A stretch of DNA of 64,000 nt from Actinophytocola xinjiangensis (GCF_001921215.1 NZ_MSIF01000008.1:62001-126000); one strand, 5' to 3'; counted from the first letter of the stretch, positions 25,913 to 39,191 are shown. Program-made: numbers and translations. The notes: generated by a model not told the origin, from the sequence alone.

Positions 25913-26212
25913 ATGGCCGAGTGGCGGGGTATCGAAAGCCGGGACGGCGAGGACCTGGTGAAGTCCGTCGTTTCCGACGCGAACACGCTCACCGACTACG
26001 GCGACGGGCTCACCCTCATCATTCGCCACATCGACACGGCGATCGGAACAATGGTGTGGCACGGCGCCGATCGGATCGCGTTCGAGAACGACTGGACGGC
26101 CCGGGTGAAACCCGAACTCGACCAGATGGTGACGCTGCTGCGCGACAGCGCCCATCGGCTGACCTCACTGGCCGTCGCCCAGGCCAGGGTCAGCGGGGTG
26201 GCCCACGGCTGA
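25913..26212 (+). CDS. WXG100/ESAT-6-like small protein
   Basis: 99 aa; ATG with AAAGGAG upstream. Two helices separated by a W-H-G turn (MVWHGADRIAFENDW), the variant of the WXG motif common in actinomycetes, and the usual length near 100 aa. Such proteins dimerise and travel with partners through ESX/type VII secretion. Divergent from the DUF2515-like gene across 175 bp; no ESX core genes are in the window. Confidence 0.75.
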   Translation: MAEWRGIESRDGEDLVKSVVSDANTLTDYGDGLTLIIRHIDTAIGTMVWHGADRIAFENDWTARVKPELDQMVTLLRDSAHRLTSLAVAQARVSGVAHG

Positions 26213-26252
26213 GTCCGGCGCCCCGACCCGGGTGGCGGGTGGGGCGCCGGAC
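26213..26252. terminator. bidirectional terminator hairpin
   Basis: Perfect 12-bp stem (GTCCGGCGCCCC / GGGGCGCCGGAC) with a 16-nt loop, directly after the WXG100 stop and 10 bp before the convergent GH62 gene end. Confidence 0.8.
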
Positions 26253-26262
26253 GAGTGGGCCG

Positions 26263-27768
26263 TCAGCGTTGCAGGGTCAACACGCCCGGCCGGTAGGGCA
26301 GCAGACCGTAGTCGCCGCCGGAGTTGGGGCTGCGGCCCTGGTAGAGGAGCTGGAGGTTGCAGGGGTCGATGGTCTTGGTCTGGTCGGCGTTGGAGCGGAT
26401 CAGGTCGCCGTGGCTGATGTCGTTGGTCCAGGTCGCGCCGCTGTTGGCCTTGCCGGCGAACGGGTTGGACTCGGTGGCGGCCTGCGGGGCCCACGTTCCG
26501 TTGAGGCTGGAGGAGGTGAAGGAGCGGAAGTACCGGCCGTTGCTGCCGATCGCCTCGACGATCATCAGGTACTGGTTCTGGTCCTTGACCTTGTAGACCT
26601 CGACCGCCTCGAACAGGTTGTTCGTCGAGTCGGTCATGATCGTGGTGTAGGACGACCCGAAGCTGGCGGGGAAGTTGCCCAGCGGCATGGTCTGACGGTA
26701 GATCCTGCCGTTGTCACCGGCGAAGAACAGGTACATGTTCGTGCCGTCGCCGATGAGCGTCTGGTCGATCGGCCCGGTGCCGGAGCCGGAGATGCTCGCG
26801 GTGGACAGTGTCTGCGGGGCCGACCAGCCGTTCGGGTTGGTCGGGTCGCTCGAGGTCCGGTAGCTGAACGCCGGCCCACCCCACTGGTAGGCGAGCACCC
26901 AGACGTTCTTCGGCGCGAAGTACAACAACGTGGGCGCGACCGTGCCGGAGTTCATCGCGTTCTGGCTGGCCGACGCCATGTCCGACCAGTTCGAGAAGGT
27001 GCTGAAGTTCATCGAACCCCAGCTCGTGCCCGTGTCGTGCGTCGTCCCGTAGACCAGATGCCGGCCGTTGTAGGGCACGTAGGTGAAGTCCTTGAGCGAC
27101 ACCCACCCCTGCCTCGGGTTCGCGAGCACCCCCGACGACGACCACCGGTAGGTCGACGGCAGCGAGCACGTGCCAGGGTCGCCGCCGCCGAGGCGGACGA
27201 GCTGCCACTGCTGGTTGGACCCGTTCCAGTCGCTGTACTGGACGACGGCCGCCCCGTCCGAGGTCGACGCGCCCTGGACCTCCACCACCTTGCCGCTGTT
27301 GCGGTTGACCAGCCGGACGTAACCGCCGTCGGAGTCGGCGAGGCGGAACTGCTGGTTGGCCCCGTTGAGGTCCGGCCACTGCTGGAGCCGCGCGCCGTCG
27401 GCGGTCGACCAGTTGGTGACGTCGAGGACCTTGCCGGAGTTCTTGGACTTCAACCGGTAGTAGCCGCCGCCGGAGTCGACGAACTGCCACTGCTGGTTCG
27501 CGCCGTCGTGGCGCGCCCACTGGTGGATCACCGCGCCGTCCGCGCTGGACGTGTTGGACACGTCCAGCGCCTTGCCGCTGTTACGGTTGACCAGCACGTA
27601 CCAGGCGCTCGTGTCGACGGTCGCCGCCGACGCCGCGCCGGGGTTGAGCGCGACCGCGGAACCGGCCGCGAGGACGGTCGTGAGCAGGGTGGTCAGCAGG
27701 CGTGCCCCACGCCGTCGCCGGACGCGCCCCGCCCGGGGCGACGCGGGGGCCTGGCCCATCGAGTTCAT
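26263..27768 (-). CDS. GH62 alpha-L-arabinofuranosidase with N-terminal ricin/CBM13 lectin domain
   Basis: 501 aa. ATG at 27768 with AAGGAGA upstream; signal peptide about 20-48. Residues about 50-190 form a ricin-type trefoil (three repeats ending in NQQW, NQQF and NQQW). The GH62 propeller follows (about 200-501: [57 protein letters not shown]), with Asp/Asp/Glu candidate catalytic residues in those blocks. GH62 removes arabinofuranosyl side chains from arabinoxylan. It is second gene of an operon behind GH43 (41-bp gap). Confidence 0.93.
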   Translation of the reverse strand: MNSMGQAPASPRAGRVRRRRGARLLTTLLTTVLAAGSAVALNPGAASAATVDTSAWYVLVNRNSGKALDVSNTSSADGAVIHQWARHDGANQQWQFVDSGGGYYRLKSKNSGKVLDVTNWSTADGARLQQWPDLNGANQQFRLADSDGGYVRLVNRNSGKVVEVQGASTSDGAAVVQYSDWNGSNQQWQLVRLGGGDPGTCSLPSTYRWSSSGVLANPRQGWVSLKDFTYVPYNGRHLVYGTTHDTGTSWGSMNFSTFSNWSDMASASQNAMNSGTVAPTLLYFAPKNVWVLAYQWGGPAFSYRTSSDPTNPNGWSAPQTLSTASISGSGTGPIDQTLIGDGTNMYLFFAGDNGRIYRQTMPLGNFPASFGSSYTTIMTDSTNNLFEAVEVYKVKDQNQYLMIVEAIGSNGRYFRSFTSSSLNGTWAPQAATESNPFAGKANSGATWTNDISHGDLIRSNADQTKTIDPCNLQLLYQGRSPNSGGDYGLLPYRPGVLTLQR

Positions 27769-27809
27769 GCTGGTTCTCCTTACGGTGTCGGGGCCACGCG
27801 AGGGAGATG

Positions 27810-29870
27810 TCACGGCGTGGTGAGGTCGAAGCGGCGTACGGTCACCGCGCCGCCGAGCGCCTGCGTGGCGTGGTTGAAGATCCCGTAGCGGTAGCCCATG
27901 AAGAACTGCCACGTGTTGTTCAGCGTCAACGCGTTGCCCAGTGGGGTGAACGTGGTCCCGTCGGTGCTGTAGGAGAAGTGGGCCTGCCGGCCGGAGCCGG
28001 GCCGGATGTCGGCGTTGACCCGCAGCCAGATCCTGCTGCCGTTGATCGCCGCGCTCGCCACCTCGGTGCCGGTGCTCGTGGTGTTCCAGCTGCCGTCCAT
28101 GGCCAGACCGTTGGTCATCACCACCCGGCTGGTGCCGTTGTCCCGCTTGACACCGATCCAGGCCGAGGACTGCCGGAGCATCGCCAGCCCGGCCCGGTCG
28201 CCGTCGCGCATCGCGCCGTGGTCCAGTTCGATGGTCGCCGTGGAGGTGGGGCCCTGGATGCGGTGGGTGAGGGTGTTGCGGGCCGCGTACAGGTCACCGG
28301 TGACGGTGGCCGTCCGCAGGGTCAGGCCGTTGTTCACCGTGTACCGGCTGGTGTCGGGGTCGTGGTTCCACTCCCACTGCGGGCGCAGGGCGGTGCCGGT
28401 GAAGGTGTCCGTGCCGATGAGCGGTGTCACCGGCCGGGTCGGCAGCGGCGACGGGTAGTTCACGCCCCACCGGCCGTTGACGGTCTGCAGCACCGGCCAG
28501 CCGTCGGAGGTCCAGGTGATCGGCGCCAGCGCGGGCACCCGACCCCCGGGGTAGGCGTCGACGAACGCCATGTAGTACCAGGAACCGTTGGGCAGTTGCA
28601 CGAGGCTGCCCTGGTGCGGCACTCCCCCGCCGCTGATCGGGCCGGGCAGGTCGAGCAGGACCTGGCGCACGGTGTACGGGCCGAACGGGCCGTTGTCCGA
28701 CTTGAGGACGTACTGCCCGTTGGCTGGGCGGGTCAGCCAGATGTAGTAGCTGCCGCCCCGTTTGTAGAACCGGGCGCCTTCGAGCGTGCCGATGTTCTGC
28801 GGGGTCTGGAAGACCTGTTGCGCGCGGACCTGGCTACGGCCGTCCGCCGACAGCTGCGCGACGCTGATGGTGGTGTTGCCGTAGGCGACGTACATGGTGT
28901 CGTCGTCGTCGATCAACATGCCGGCGTCGTAGTAGCAGTTGTCGATCTGGGCATGGCGGTTCCACGGTCCCTCCACACTGGACGCGGTGTAGACGAACGT
29001 GTCGTTGAACTCGATGCAGCCCGCCCAGTAGTAGGTCCGGTTGCTCGGCCGGTAGGCCAGGGTGGACGCCCAGATGCCCTTGACGTACGCGCGCTGGCCG
29101 CCGGTCAGGTCGTACTTCGTGCCGAAGTCCAGCGACGGCACGGAGTGCCCGGCGAACTCCCAGTTGACCAGGTCGTAGGACCGCAGGATCGGCGCGCCCG
29201 GCGAGTAGTGCATGGTGGAGGCGGTCAGGTAGTAGACCTCGCCGACCCGGATGACCTCGACGTCGGCGAAGTCCTGCCACACCACGGGGTTGGTGAACTG
29301 GTCGGCGGGCTGCCCGCCACCGTCGACCTGGACCAGGCGCCACTGCTGGTTCGCGCCGCCCCAGTCGGTGTACTGGACGACGTTGGCGCCGTCGGCGGTG
29401 GCGGCGTTCTGGACCTCGACGGCCTTGCCGCTGTTGCGGTTGAGCAGCCGGACGTGGCCGCTGTCGGAGTCGGCGAGGCGGAACTGCTGGTTGGTCCCGT
29501 TCCCGTCGGCCCACTGCACGATCGCGGCGCCGTCGGCGGTGGAGAAGTTGTGGACGTCGAGGACCTTGCCGGAGTGGCGGGACCTCAGCCGGTAGTAGCC
29601 GCCGCCGGAGTCGACGAACTGCCACTGCTGGTTCGCGCCGTCGTTGCGGGCCCACTGGGTGATCCGCGCACCGTCGTTCGTGGCGAGGTCGTAGACGTCC
29701 AGTGCCTTGCCGCTGTTGCGGTTCACCAGGACGTACCACGCGCTGGTGTCCACGGTGGCCGCCGCGCTCGGCGTGGGGTTGACGACCATCGCGGCGGCGC
29801 TCAGCAGTGCGACCACCAGCAGGGTCGCCAGGGCGGTCGGGCGGCCGGGCCCGCGTCTCGTGAAGATCAT
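27810..29870 (-). CDS. GH43 exo-acting arabinofuranosidase/xylosidase with ricin/CBM13 domain and C-terminal beta-sandwich
   Basis: 686 aa. ATG at 29870; signal peptide about 12-38. N-terminal ricin trefoil (about 40-180), then GH43 propeller starting [19 protein letters not shown] with [21 protein letters not shown], the GH43_12-like signature, then a concanavalin-like sandwich (about 500-686: [43 protein letters not shown]). It likely releases arabinose or xylose from arabinoxylan oligomers. First gene of the GH43-GH62 operon, with a palindromic operator upstream. The lectin domain is closely similar to that of the GH62 neighbour. Confidence 0.92.
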   Translation of the reverse strand: MIFTRRGPGRPTALATLLVVALLSAAAMVVNPTPSAAATVDTSAWYVLVNRNSGKALDVYDLATNDGARITQWARNDGANQQWQFVDSGGGYYRLRSRHSGKVLDVHNFSTADGAAIVQWADGNGTNQQFRLADSDSGHVRLLNRNSGKAVEVQNAATADGANVVQYTDWGGANQQWRLVQVDGGGQPADQFTNPVVWQDFADVEVIRVGEVYYLTASTMHYSPGAPILRSYDLVNWEFAGHSVPSLDFGTKYDLTGGQRAYVKGIWASTLAYRPSNRTYYWAGCIEFNDTFVYTASSVEGPWNRHAQIDNCYYDAGMLIDDDDTMYVAYGNTTISVAQLSADGRSQVRAQQVFQTPQNIGTLEGARFYKRGGSYYIWLTRPANGQYVLKSDNGPFGPYTVRQVLLDLPGPISGGGVPHQGSLVQLPNGSWYYMAFVDAYPGGRVPALAPITWTSDGWPVLQTVNGRWGVNYPSPLPTRPVTPLIGTDTFTGTALRPQWEWNHDPDTSRYTVNNGLTLRTATVTGDLYAARNTLTHRIQGPTSTATIELDHGAMRDGDRAGLAMLRQSSAWIGVKRDNGTSRVVMTNGLAMDGSWNTTSTGTEVASAAINGSRIWLRVNADIRPGSGRQAHFSYSTDGTTFTPLGNALTLNNTWQFFMGYRYGIFNHATQALGGAVTVRRFDLTTP

Positions 29871-29902
29871 GTAGAGCGCTCCCACGTTCGGATGACGAGA
29901 GG

Positions 29903-29918
29903 GTGTTAGCGCAAACAC
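29903..29918. promoter_or_regulatory. LacI-type operator upstream of the GH43-GH62 operon
   Basis: GTGTTAGC-GCAAACAC, a 16-bp inverted repeat with one mismatched pair, 33 bp upstream of the GH43 ATG. The central GCGC and GTTA/TAAC-type arms are typical of LacI-family sugar regulators. Related copies occur at 30024 and 39034. Confidence 0.65.
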
Positions 29919-30023
29919 AAGCGAGGGGTACATGCCCGAGCACATCCAGAGGCTCAGGACATCAACTCATCGTTGACATGAAAGCACCGAGCACACAGCC
30001 GGGTCAACAGTTGGAGAAAAGGA

Positions 30024-30037
30024 TGTTAACGCTAACT
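30024..30037. promoter_or_regulatory. second operator copy between GH43 and the GntR gene
   Basis: TGTTAACGCTAACT, one substitution from a GTTAGCGCTAAC palindrome. It lies 12 bp past the GntR gene end, 154 bp upstream of GH43; the pair could support looping with the copy at 29903. Confidence 0.55.
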
Positions 30038-30048
30038 CGATGCGCCTC

Positions 30049-30804
30049 TCAGCCGAAGAGTCGACGCTGGATCTCGCGGCGGTAGTCCTCAAGGGTGTTG
30101 TCCAGGTGCCGGGCGGCGGCCGCCCCCGCCTCGTCCGGTTTCCCGTCGCGGATCGCGCGGTGGATGGCGGCGTGTTCCTCGACCGCCTCCGCCGCGTGCC
30201 CACCGAGAGAGCCACGCAGGCCGATGGTGCTGGACTGGCGCTGGAGTCGGCGCGCCTCGCGCACCGCCACGACCAGGAACTGGTTGTGCGACGCGACGGC
30301 GACGGCGAGGTGGAAGTCGTCATCGCCGCGCTCGAACATCGCCGCCTCCCCGGTCTCGTGGCCCTCCTTGCAGACCTCGACCGCCGCCTCGATCGCGCGC
30401 AGCTCGGCCGGGGTCGCGTTGGTGGCGGCGAGCCTGCTGGCGGCGACCTCCTGGACGCGGCGGAACTCGAACAGCATGTACACGTGGTCAAGGTCGGTCG
30501 GCAGGAAGAACCCTCCCCAGCGCGCGGAACCCAGCATTCCTTCGTCGTCGGCGACATGCAGGCCACGGCCCCGGTGGGCCCGGACCCGGCCGATCGCCGA
30601 GAGGATCTTCACCGCCTCGCGGACCATGCCACGGCTGGTTTCCAGCCGTGTGGCCAGGTCCTTCTCGGTCGGCATCCGGTCCCCCGGCGCCAGTTCCAGG
30701 TCGGCGATGAGCTGGAGAATCCGCTCCGCGACGACCTCGTAGCCTGGCCGGTACGACGAGTGCGACTCGACCTCCCCCATGCGAGCGGATGCTACCGAAC
30801 GCAT
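30049..30804 (-). CDS. GntR-family (FadR subfamily) transcriptional regulator
   Basis: 251 aa. N-terminal GntR wHTH (YEVVAERILQLIADLELAPGDRMPTEKDLATRLETSRGMVREAVKIL, about 20-75) and a C-terminal FCD all-helical domain (VQEVAASRLAATNAT, DDDFHLAVAVASHNQFLV, AAARHLDNTL). Start at 30804 is tentative; ATG at 30780 is the alternative and removes 8 residues. FadR-type regulators respond to carboxylates, commonly sugar acids. Its position inside the hemicellulase locus suggests control by a uronate or related catabolite. Divergent from the DJ-1/PfpI gene. Confidence 0.9.
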   Translation of the reverse strand: MRSVASARMGEVESHSSYRPGYEVVAERILQLIADLELAPGDRMPTEKDLATRLETSRGMVREAVKILSAIGRVRAHRGRGLHVADDEGMLGSARWGGFFLPTDLDHVYMLFEFRRVQEVAASRLAATNATPAELRAIEAAVEVCKEGHETGEAAMFERGDDDFHLAVAVASHNQFLVVAVREARRLQRQSSTIGLRGSLGGHAAEAVEEHAAIHRAIRDGKPDEAGAAAARHLDNTLEDYRREIQRRLFG

Positions 30805-30842
30805 GATCATCACCGATGAGTCGTACTGATCCCGGGCGGCTC

Positions 30843-30873
30843 TTGACTCCGCCCACCGCGGTCCGGCTATGGT
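30843..30873 (+). promoter_or_regulatory. candidate promoter of the DJ-1/PfpI gene
   Basis: TTGACT (30843-30848), 19-bp spacer and TATGGT (30868-30873), followed about 65 bp later by a CebR/CelR-type palindrome. Confidence 0.45.
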
Positions 30874-30939
30874 GTGATCCGGGCAACACCTGTCGCGGCC
30901 CTTCCCTCCCGAATACCGGCCCGGGCGACGGTCGCGCCC

Positions 30940-30953
30940 TGGGAGCGCTCCCA
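30940..30953. promoter_or_regulatory. CebR/CelR-type operator TGGGAGCGCTCCCA
   Basis: Exact copy of the 14-bp palindrome bound by CelR of Thermobifida fusca and CebR of streptomycetes (cello-oligosaccharide-responsive LacI repressors). Located 27 bp before the DJ-1/PfpI start, downstream of its promoter. Confidence 0.8.
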
Positions 30954-30979
30954 CTACGTCGACCACGAAGGGGAACGGC

Positions 30980-31543
30980 ATGGCCCGCGTGCTGATACTG
31001 ACCGGCGACGCCGCCGAGGAACTGGACTCGATGTACCCGGTGTTCCGCCTGCGGGAAGGCGGTCACGAGGCCGTCGTCACCGCCCCGACGACCCGACCGG
31101 TGAAGCTGGTGGTGCACGACTTCGAGCCGGACTGCGACGCCTACACCGAGAAACCCGGCCACCTGCTGCCCGTGGACGTGGCCTTGGCCGACGTGGTCCC
31201 CGAGGACTACGACGCACTGGTCATCCCCGGTGGGCGCGCGCCGGAGTACCTGCGGACGAACCCGGACGTGGCCCGGATCGTGCGCCACTTCTTCGACCGG
31301 GGGCTCCCGGTCGGCACGATCTGCCACGGCCCCCAGGTGCCCGCCGCGCTGGGGCTGCTGAACGGACGCACCACCGCGGCCTTCCCGCCGCTGAGGACGG
31401 ACCTGGAACAGGCCGGCGCGGTCGTGGTCGACGCACCGGACGTCGTGGACGGCACCATGGTGTCCTGCCGGGGCTGGCCCGACCTGCCGGAGTGGTCGCG
31501 CGCGTTCATGGCGGTGCTGGACAAGGCCACCGTCCAGGAGTGA
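30980..31543 (+). CDS. DJ-1/PfpI family protein
   Basis: 187 aa; ATG with AAGGGGAA upstream. Class I glutamine-amidotransferase-like fold with the nucleophile elbow ICHGPQ (Cys near residue 115), conserved Glu in the N-terminal DAAEELDSMYP and PGGRAPEYLR. Relatives (PfpI, YhbO) are deglycase/hydratase or peptidase-like stress proteins. Its placement with a CebR-type operator in a hemicellulase locus suggests induction during plant polysaccharide use, perhaps to handle reactive sugar breakdown products. That role is inference. Confidence 0.9.
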   Translation: MARVLILTGDAAEELDSMYPVFRLREGGHEAVVTAPTTRPVKLVVHDFEPDCDAYTEKPGHLLPVDVALADVVPEDYDALVIPGGRAPEYLRTNPDVARIVRHFFDRGLPVGTICHGPQVPAALGLLNGRTTAAFPPLRTDLEQAGAVVVDAPDVVDGTMVSCRGWPDLPEWSRAFMAVLDKATVQE

Positions 31544-31549
31544 GCCGGC

Positions 31550-31581
31550 ACCGCTCGGCCCGTCCGGACGAGCCGAGCGGT
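31550..31581. terminator. bidirectional terminator hairpin
   Basis: 10-bp stem (ACCGCTCGGC / GCCGAGCGGT) with the palindrome GTCCGGAC in the loop region, between convergent DJ-1/PfpI and feruloyl-esterase genes. Confidence 0.75.
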
Positions 31582-31591
31582 ACTCCACGGG

Positions 31592-32854
31592 TCAGCCGAC
31601 CGTGCAAGACGCGCCGTTGAGCGCGAACGAGACCGGACCGCTCGCGTCGCCGGAGTGGCTGGCCTGGAAGCCGATGCCGACCGACGCCCCCGGGGCGATG
31701 TTCGGGTTGTACGCGACGTTGCTGGCCGTCACCTGGCCGGAGGTGGGTGAGTAGTTCGCGTTCCACCCGGAGGTGATCGTCTGGCCAGCCGGGAGGGTGA
31801 AGACCAGCGACCAGCCGTTCACCGGGGTGGTGCCGGTGTTGGTGATCGTGATCTCCGCGGTGAGGCCACCGTTCCAGGAGTTGACCGTGTCACTGACCCG
31901 GCAGGCACCCGGTTCGGGATCCGGGTCGGGATCCGGGTCGGGATCCGGGTCGGTGCTCTGGAACTGGGTGATGAACCGCCACGCCTCGGCCGAGGTCCAC
32001 GTCTGCCAGCCGTCGCAGCCGCACCCGTCGATCGGGCCGGGGGTGTGCCCGCCGTCGAACGCCGCCCACACGACCGGGTAGCCGGACCGGCAGCCCGAGT
32101 AGGTGGTGACGACGTGCCCCCGGCTGCCCGGTGCCGGTTCCGGCGGGTTCTGCGCGGTGCAGCCGTTGTTGCGCACGAACGTGTCCCGTAGACCCCGGCC
32201 CAGGGAGATGCCCAGGACGTTGTCGGTGAGGCCGTGGATGCCCAGGTAGGCGATCGGCTGGCTGCCGCCGGCGCACCCGCTCAGCTGCGCACCCGAGTAG
32301 ACGACCACCGCGCGGAACACGTCCGCTCTCGAACAGGCCAGCGCGTAGCTCATCCCGCCGCCGTAGCTGAACCCGCCGGCGAAGGTCTGCGTGGTGTCGA
32401 CGCACAGCCCCGCCCGCAGTTCCCGGAGCATGTCGTCGACGAACGTCACGTCCTGGCCACCCGAGTTGGCCCAGCCGTTGTTGAAGCCCTGGGGCGCCAC
32501 GAAGATCGTCGCGTTGTTCGTGCTGTCCGCCAGCCGCCGCAGCCCGTAGTAGGACCAGTTGTACCCGTCGGTACCGCCCGAGTCGACGTCGTTGGCGGTG
32601 CCGCCCAGCCAGTGGAACCCGAAGAACAGCCGGTACTGGTGGTTCTGGTCGTAGTTCGCCGGGACCCGCAGGATGTAGGTGCGGTTCTGGCCCCCGCTCT
32701 GGATCGTGTGGGTGCCGCTGGTCAACGTGGGCGCCGATCCGCAGCCGGCGGTGCCGACGTCGTCCTCCGGCGCCGCCTGCGCGGTGACCGCGCCGCCTCC
32801 GGTCAGCAGGAGCAGTGCCGTGACCGCTCCCAGAAAGTACCCTCGCCTGACCAT
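31592..32854 (-). CDS. secreted feruloyl esterase / PHB-depolymerase-type esterase with CBM2
   Basis: 420 aa; ATG with GGAGGAG upstream. Signal peptide 1-28. Alpha/beta-hydrolase with nucleophile Ser163 (AGGFSYGGGMSY), Asp211 (HGLTDNV) and His270 (FDGGHTPG). This is the esterase group shared by FaeC-type feruloyl esterases and PHB depolymerase-like enzymes. A (Asp-Pro)6 linker joins a C-terminal CBM2 (about 318-420; SWNGGLTAEITITNTG, GWNANYS). It probably cleaves feruloyl or acetyl esters from arabinoxylan on cellulose-bound material. Last gene of the GH27-GH10-GH95-esterase run. Confidence 0.88.
   Translation of the reverse strand: MVRRGYFLGAVTALLLLTGGGAVTAQAAPEDDVGTAGCGSAPTLTSGTHTIQSGGQNRTYILRVPANYDQNHQYRLFFGFHWLGGTANDVDSGGTDGYNWSYYGLRRLADSTNNATIFVAPQGFNNGWANSGGQDVTFVDDMLRELRAGLCVDTTQTFAGGFSYGGGMSYALACSRADVFRAVVVYSGAQLSGCAGGSQPIAYLGIHGLTDNVLGISLGRGLRDTFVRNNGCTAQNPPEPAPGSRGHVVTTYSGCRSGYPVVWAAFDGGHTPGPIDGCGCDGWQTWTSAEAWRFITQFQSTDPDPDPDPDPDPEPGACRVSDTVNSWNGGLTAEITITNTGTTPVNGWSLVFTLPAGQTITSGWNANYSPTSGQVTASNVAYNPNIAPGASVGIGFQASHSGDASGPVSFALNGASCTVG
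31915..31953. repeat. short tandem repeat encoding the Asp-Pro linker
   Basis: Three copies of the 12-bp unit CGGGATCCGGGT in tandem; on the coding strand they give alternating Asp-Pro between catalytic domain and CBM2. Prone to copy-number change. Confidence 0.8.
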
Positions 32855-32900
32855 CACAACTCCTCCGGTGGTTGATCCGATCCCGCCGCTGGTGGGGTGT

Positions 32901-35750
32901 CTACGCGCGTTGTGGTTGGAAGCGTTGGTTGGCGGCCCCGGTGACCGTCCACTGCGAGATGCGGGTGCCGTCGGTGGTCGCCGCCGACCACACGTCCATC
33001 GCCAGCCCGCTGTGCCGGTTGACGAGCGCGACCACGCCACCGCCCTGGTCCACCACCTGCCACTGCTGGCTCGTGGCGCCGGTGTCGGCCTGCTGGGTGA
33101 TGTCGGCGCCGGTGTTCGCGCCGGCGACCTGGAGCACGAGGCCGCTGTGCCGCGCCCGGATCCGGTAGTAGCCGCCGCCGGAGTCGAGGAAGTCGAACTG
33201 CTGGTTGGCCCCGCCGGTGGCCGACCACTGGTGCAGCAGCGCGCCGGCCGAGGTGGACGCCCCGCTGATGTCGGCGAACTTCCCGCTGTGCTGGGCAAGC
33301 AGCCGGTAGTACACCCCGGGCTCCACCACCGACCCGGGTTGGCCGGTCGCCTGGTAGGTGTGCCCGGCCTGGGCGGTGAACTCGACCAGGTCGGTCTCGG
33401 GTGTCCCCGGCGTGACCACGGTGTCGGCCGTCGTGTCGCGCAGGGTGTAGGTGCCGGTGAACAGGCGGCTGCGGATCCGCACGGTGCCGGCCCGGTCCGG
33501 TGTGACGGTCAGCCCGGTGATCCGGCCGGCCGTCCACGTCGCGCCGACCGTGTGGCCGCCGCGGCCGCGCAGGCCGGTGACGTTCCCGGTCGGCCACGCC
33601 GGGGGCAGCGCGGGCAGCACGTGCAGTTCGCCGTTGTGGCTGTGCAGCAGCATCTCCGCGATGCCCGACGTCGCACCGAAGTTGCCGTCGATCTGGAACG
33701 GCGGGTGCAGGTCGAACATGTTGGGCGCGAGCCGGTCGGTGGTGACCAGGTCGCGGACCAGTGTGTGCGCCCGGCCGCCGTCCTCCAGCCGCGCCCAGAA
33801 GTTGATCTTCCAGGCCAGTGACCAGCCGGTGCCCGCGTCGCCGCGCAGCTCCAGCGTGCGCCGGGCCGCCCCGAACAGCTCCGGCGTGCCGCGCCGGGTG
33901 ATCTGGTTGCTCGGGTGCAACCCGTACAGGTGGGAGACGTGCCGGTGGTTCGGCTCGGTCTCCACCCAGTCGTGGAGCCATTCCTGGACGTTGCCGCGTG
34001 ACCCGATCGTCATCGGCGTCAGCCGCTGGCGGGCCGACCGGACCTCGGCGCGGAACGTGGCGTCCACCCCGAGCACCTCGCTCGCGCCGGCACACCCGTC
34101 GAACAGGTCGCGCAGGATCTGGGTGTCCATCGTGGGGCCCGCACACACGCTGACCCCCGGGTGATGGGTCAGTTCCGGCGAGTTCGACGGGTTGGTGACC
34201 AGCGTCCCCAGGGTGGGCTCGGTCACCAGCGTGTCGAGGAAGAACCGTGCGGCGCCCTTCACCGCCGCGTAGTTCGCGCGCAGGAACTCGACGTCGCCGG
34301 TGAACCGGTAGTGGTCCCAGACGAGGGTAGCCAGCCACGCGCCGCCGGTGTGCCACATGCCCCAGACCGCGCCGTCGACCACCGAGGTCCCCCGCCACGC
34401 GTCGGTGTTGTGGTGGGTGACCCAGCCCGACGCGCCGTACTGGGCCTGCGCGGTGCGGGCCCCGGTGACGGCCAGGTCGCCGAGCATCCGGAAGACCGGT
34501 TGCAGGCACTCGCCGAGGTTGGTGGTGTCGGCCGGCCAGTAGTTCATCGGCAGGTTGGCGTTGATCGTGTACTTCGAGTCCCACGGCGGGCTCATCTGGT
34601 CGTTCCAGATGCCCTGCAGGTTCGCCGGCTGGCTGCCCGGCCGGGACGAGGAGATCAGCAGGTAGCGGCCGTACTGGAACAGCAGCGCGGAGAACTGCGG
34701 ATCGTTGACCGAGGCGTGCTGGGCGATCCGGACGTCGGTGGGCTGGTCGGCCGCCGGCGTGCGGCCGAGGTCGATCGTCACCCGGTTGAACAGCGCCTGG
34801 TGGTCGGCGACGTGCCGGGCGCGCAGCGTGTCGTACGCGCTGGTCTGGGCGGCGTCCAACCGGGACCGCGCGAGGCCCTGGTAGTCGCCGTTCACCGTCC
34901 GGTAGTCGACGTAGCTGGTGCCGATCGACACCAGCAGGGTCACCGCGGTGGCGCCGGAGACCCGCAGGGTGCCGCCGGAACTGCTGGTGCTCCCACCCTC
35001 GGTGACGACCCTGGCCAACGCGAGGAACCTGACCGAACCCGCGATGCCGCGCGCGTCGCCGGAGACGCCGTCCAACGCCACGGTCGCGCTGTCCGGGCTC
35101 GACGCGGTCGCCCGCTGCGGCGTGCCGAACGCGGCCGAGAACGAGATCGACCCGGCTGTCTGCGCGGTCAGTCGCACCACGATCACCTGGTCCGGCGCGC
35201 TCGCGAAGACCTCGCGCCGGTGCCGCACCCCGTTCGCGACATAGGTGACGACCGACGTCGCCGTGGCGAGGTCGAGCCAGCGCTCGTACCCGGACACGCC
35301 GCCCCCGCTCGGCAGGGTCAGCCGGAGGTCGCCGACGGGCTGGTAGGGCAGTTGGGCCGCCGGGCTGCCCAGCATCGCCTGGTCGATCAGGCTCTGGGCC
35401 TGGCTCCACTGGTTGGCGAACACCAACTGGCGGATCTGCCCGATGGCGCCGGCCCCGCGCGGGTTGTCGTAGTTGTGGGGACCGCCGGCCCACACCGTGT
35501 CCTCGTTGAGCTGCAACCGTTCGACGTCGGTGTTGCCGAACACCATGGCACCGAGGCGGCCGTTGCCGACCGGCAGCGCGCGCAGCCAGTCCGACCCGGC
35601 CGCCTCGTCGTACCACAGCGCGAGATCACCGGCCGCCCGCACGTCGGCGGGGGCGGCGGAGCCGGCGCGGGCGGTCGCCGTCCACCCGGCTCCCGTCAGC
35701 ACACCGACCGCGCCGATCCGCATCGCCTGCCGGCGGGTCAGGTCCGGCAT
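32901..35750 (-). CDS. GH95 alpha-L-fucosidase/galactosidase-type enzyme with C-terminal ricin/CBM13
   Basis: 949 aa. ATG at 35750 starts a Tat-type signal ([18 protein letters not shown]). The GH95 signature opens the mature part ([39 protein letters not shown]), followed by an (alpha/alpha)6 barrel ([42 protein letters not shown]). The C-terminal about 125 residues are a ricin trefoil. GH95 enzymes remove alpha-L-fucose or alpha-L-galactose from xyloglucan or complex xylan side chains. It is 28 bp downstream of GH10 in the same operon. Confidence 0.93.
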   Translation of the reverse strand: MPDLTRRQAMRIGAVGVLTGAGWTATARAGSAAPADVRAAGDLALWYDEAAGSDWLRALPVGNGRLGAMVFGNTDVERLQLNEDTVWAGGPHNYDNPRGAGAIGQIRQLVFANQWSQAQSLIDQAMLGSPAAQLPYQPVGDLRLTLPSGGGVSGYERWLDLATATSVVTYVANGVRHRREVFASAPDQVIVVRLTAQTAGSISFSAAFGTPQRATASSPDSATVALDGVSGDARGIAGSVRFLALARVVTEGGSTSSSGGTLRVSGATAVTLLVSIGTSYVDYRTVNGDYQGLARSRLDAAQTSAYDTLRARHVADHQALFNRVTIDLGRTPAADQPTDVRIAQHASVNDPQFSALLFQYGRYLLISSSRPGSQPANLQGIWNDQMSPPWDSKYTINANLPMNYWPADTTNLGECLQPVFRMLGDLAVTGARTAQAQYGASGWVTHHNTDAWRGTSVVDGAVWGMWHTGGAWLATLVWDHYRFTGDVEFLRANYAAVKGAARFFLDTLVTEPTLGTLVTNPSNSPELTHHPGVSVCAGPTMDTQILRDLFDGCAGASEVLGVDATFRAEVRSARQRLTPMTIGSRGNVQEWLHDWVETEPNHRHVSHLYGLHPSNQITRRGTPELFGAARRTLELRGDAGTGWSLAWKINFWARLEDGGRAHTLVRDLVTTDRLAPNMFDLHPPFQIDGNFGATSGIAEMLLHSHNGELHVLPALPPAWPTGNVTGLRGRGGHTVGATWTAGRITGLTVTPDRAGTVRIRSRLFTGTYTLRDTTADTVVTPGTPETDLVEFTAQAGHTYQATGQPGSVVEPGVYYRLLAQHSGKFADISGASTSAGALLHQWSATGGANQQFDFLDSGGGYYRIRARHSGLVLQVAGANTGADITQQADTGATSQQWQVVDQGGGVVALVNRHSGLAMDVWSAATTDGTRISQWTVTGAANQRFQPQRA

Positions 35751-35778
35751 CAGGCCGCCCCACTCCGGTCGTGCCAGG

Positions 35779-38962
<3,184 letters not shown>

Positions 38963-39033
38963 GAGAAACCCCATCATCGTTGACGGCGGAGGCACGGCTC
39001 ACCGCGCCGTGTCCGAACAGGTTCCTAATACGT

Positions 39034-39047
39034 TGTGAACGCTAACA
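39034..39047. promoter_or_regulatory. LacI-type operator at the GH27 operon promoter
   Basis: TGTGAACGCTAACA, 12 of 14 to TGTTAGCGCTAACA, lying immediately upstream (minus-strand sense) of the -10 TATTAG, so binding would block RNA polymerase. Same motif family as at 29903 and 30024. Confidence 0.6.
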
Positions 39048-39177
39048 GGTCATCGTCGAACAACACAAGTCGTTGACGACAAGCACATCCATCGAAAGTT
39101 TCACAAGATCATCCAATGGTGAGTGATCGCGAACAATCGTTCGGAAAAAAGCGGAATGAAACGTTTCGATCGGATAT

Positions 39178-39191
39178 TTGGAGCGCTCCCA
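39178..39191. promoter_or_regulatory. CebR/CelR-like palindrome TTGGAGCGCTCCCA
   Basis: 13 of 14 positions match TGGGAGCGCTCCCA; about 215 bp upstream of the GH27 start. Confidence 0.6.

Noticed and set aside
29872-29884. third CebR-type box in front of GH43
   Set aside because: Only one half plus core matches, and it coincides with the GGGAG Shine-Dalgarno region; not scored as an operator.
27702-29909. 735-codon open frame on the plus strand
   Set aside because: Antisense to GH43 with its lectin domain; repeats reflect the ricin repeats on the other strand.
31915-31953. tandem repeat as a possible CRISPR or mobile element trace
   Set aside because: It is an in-frame Asp-Pro linker between catalytic domain and CBM2.
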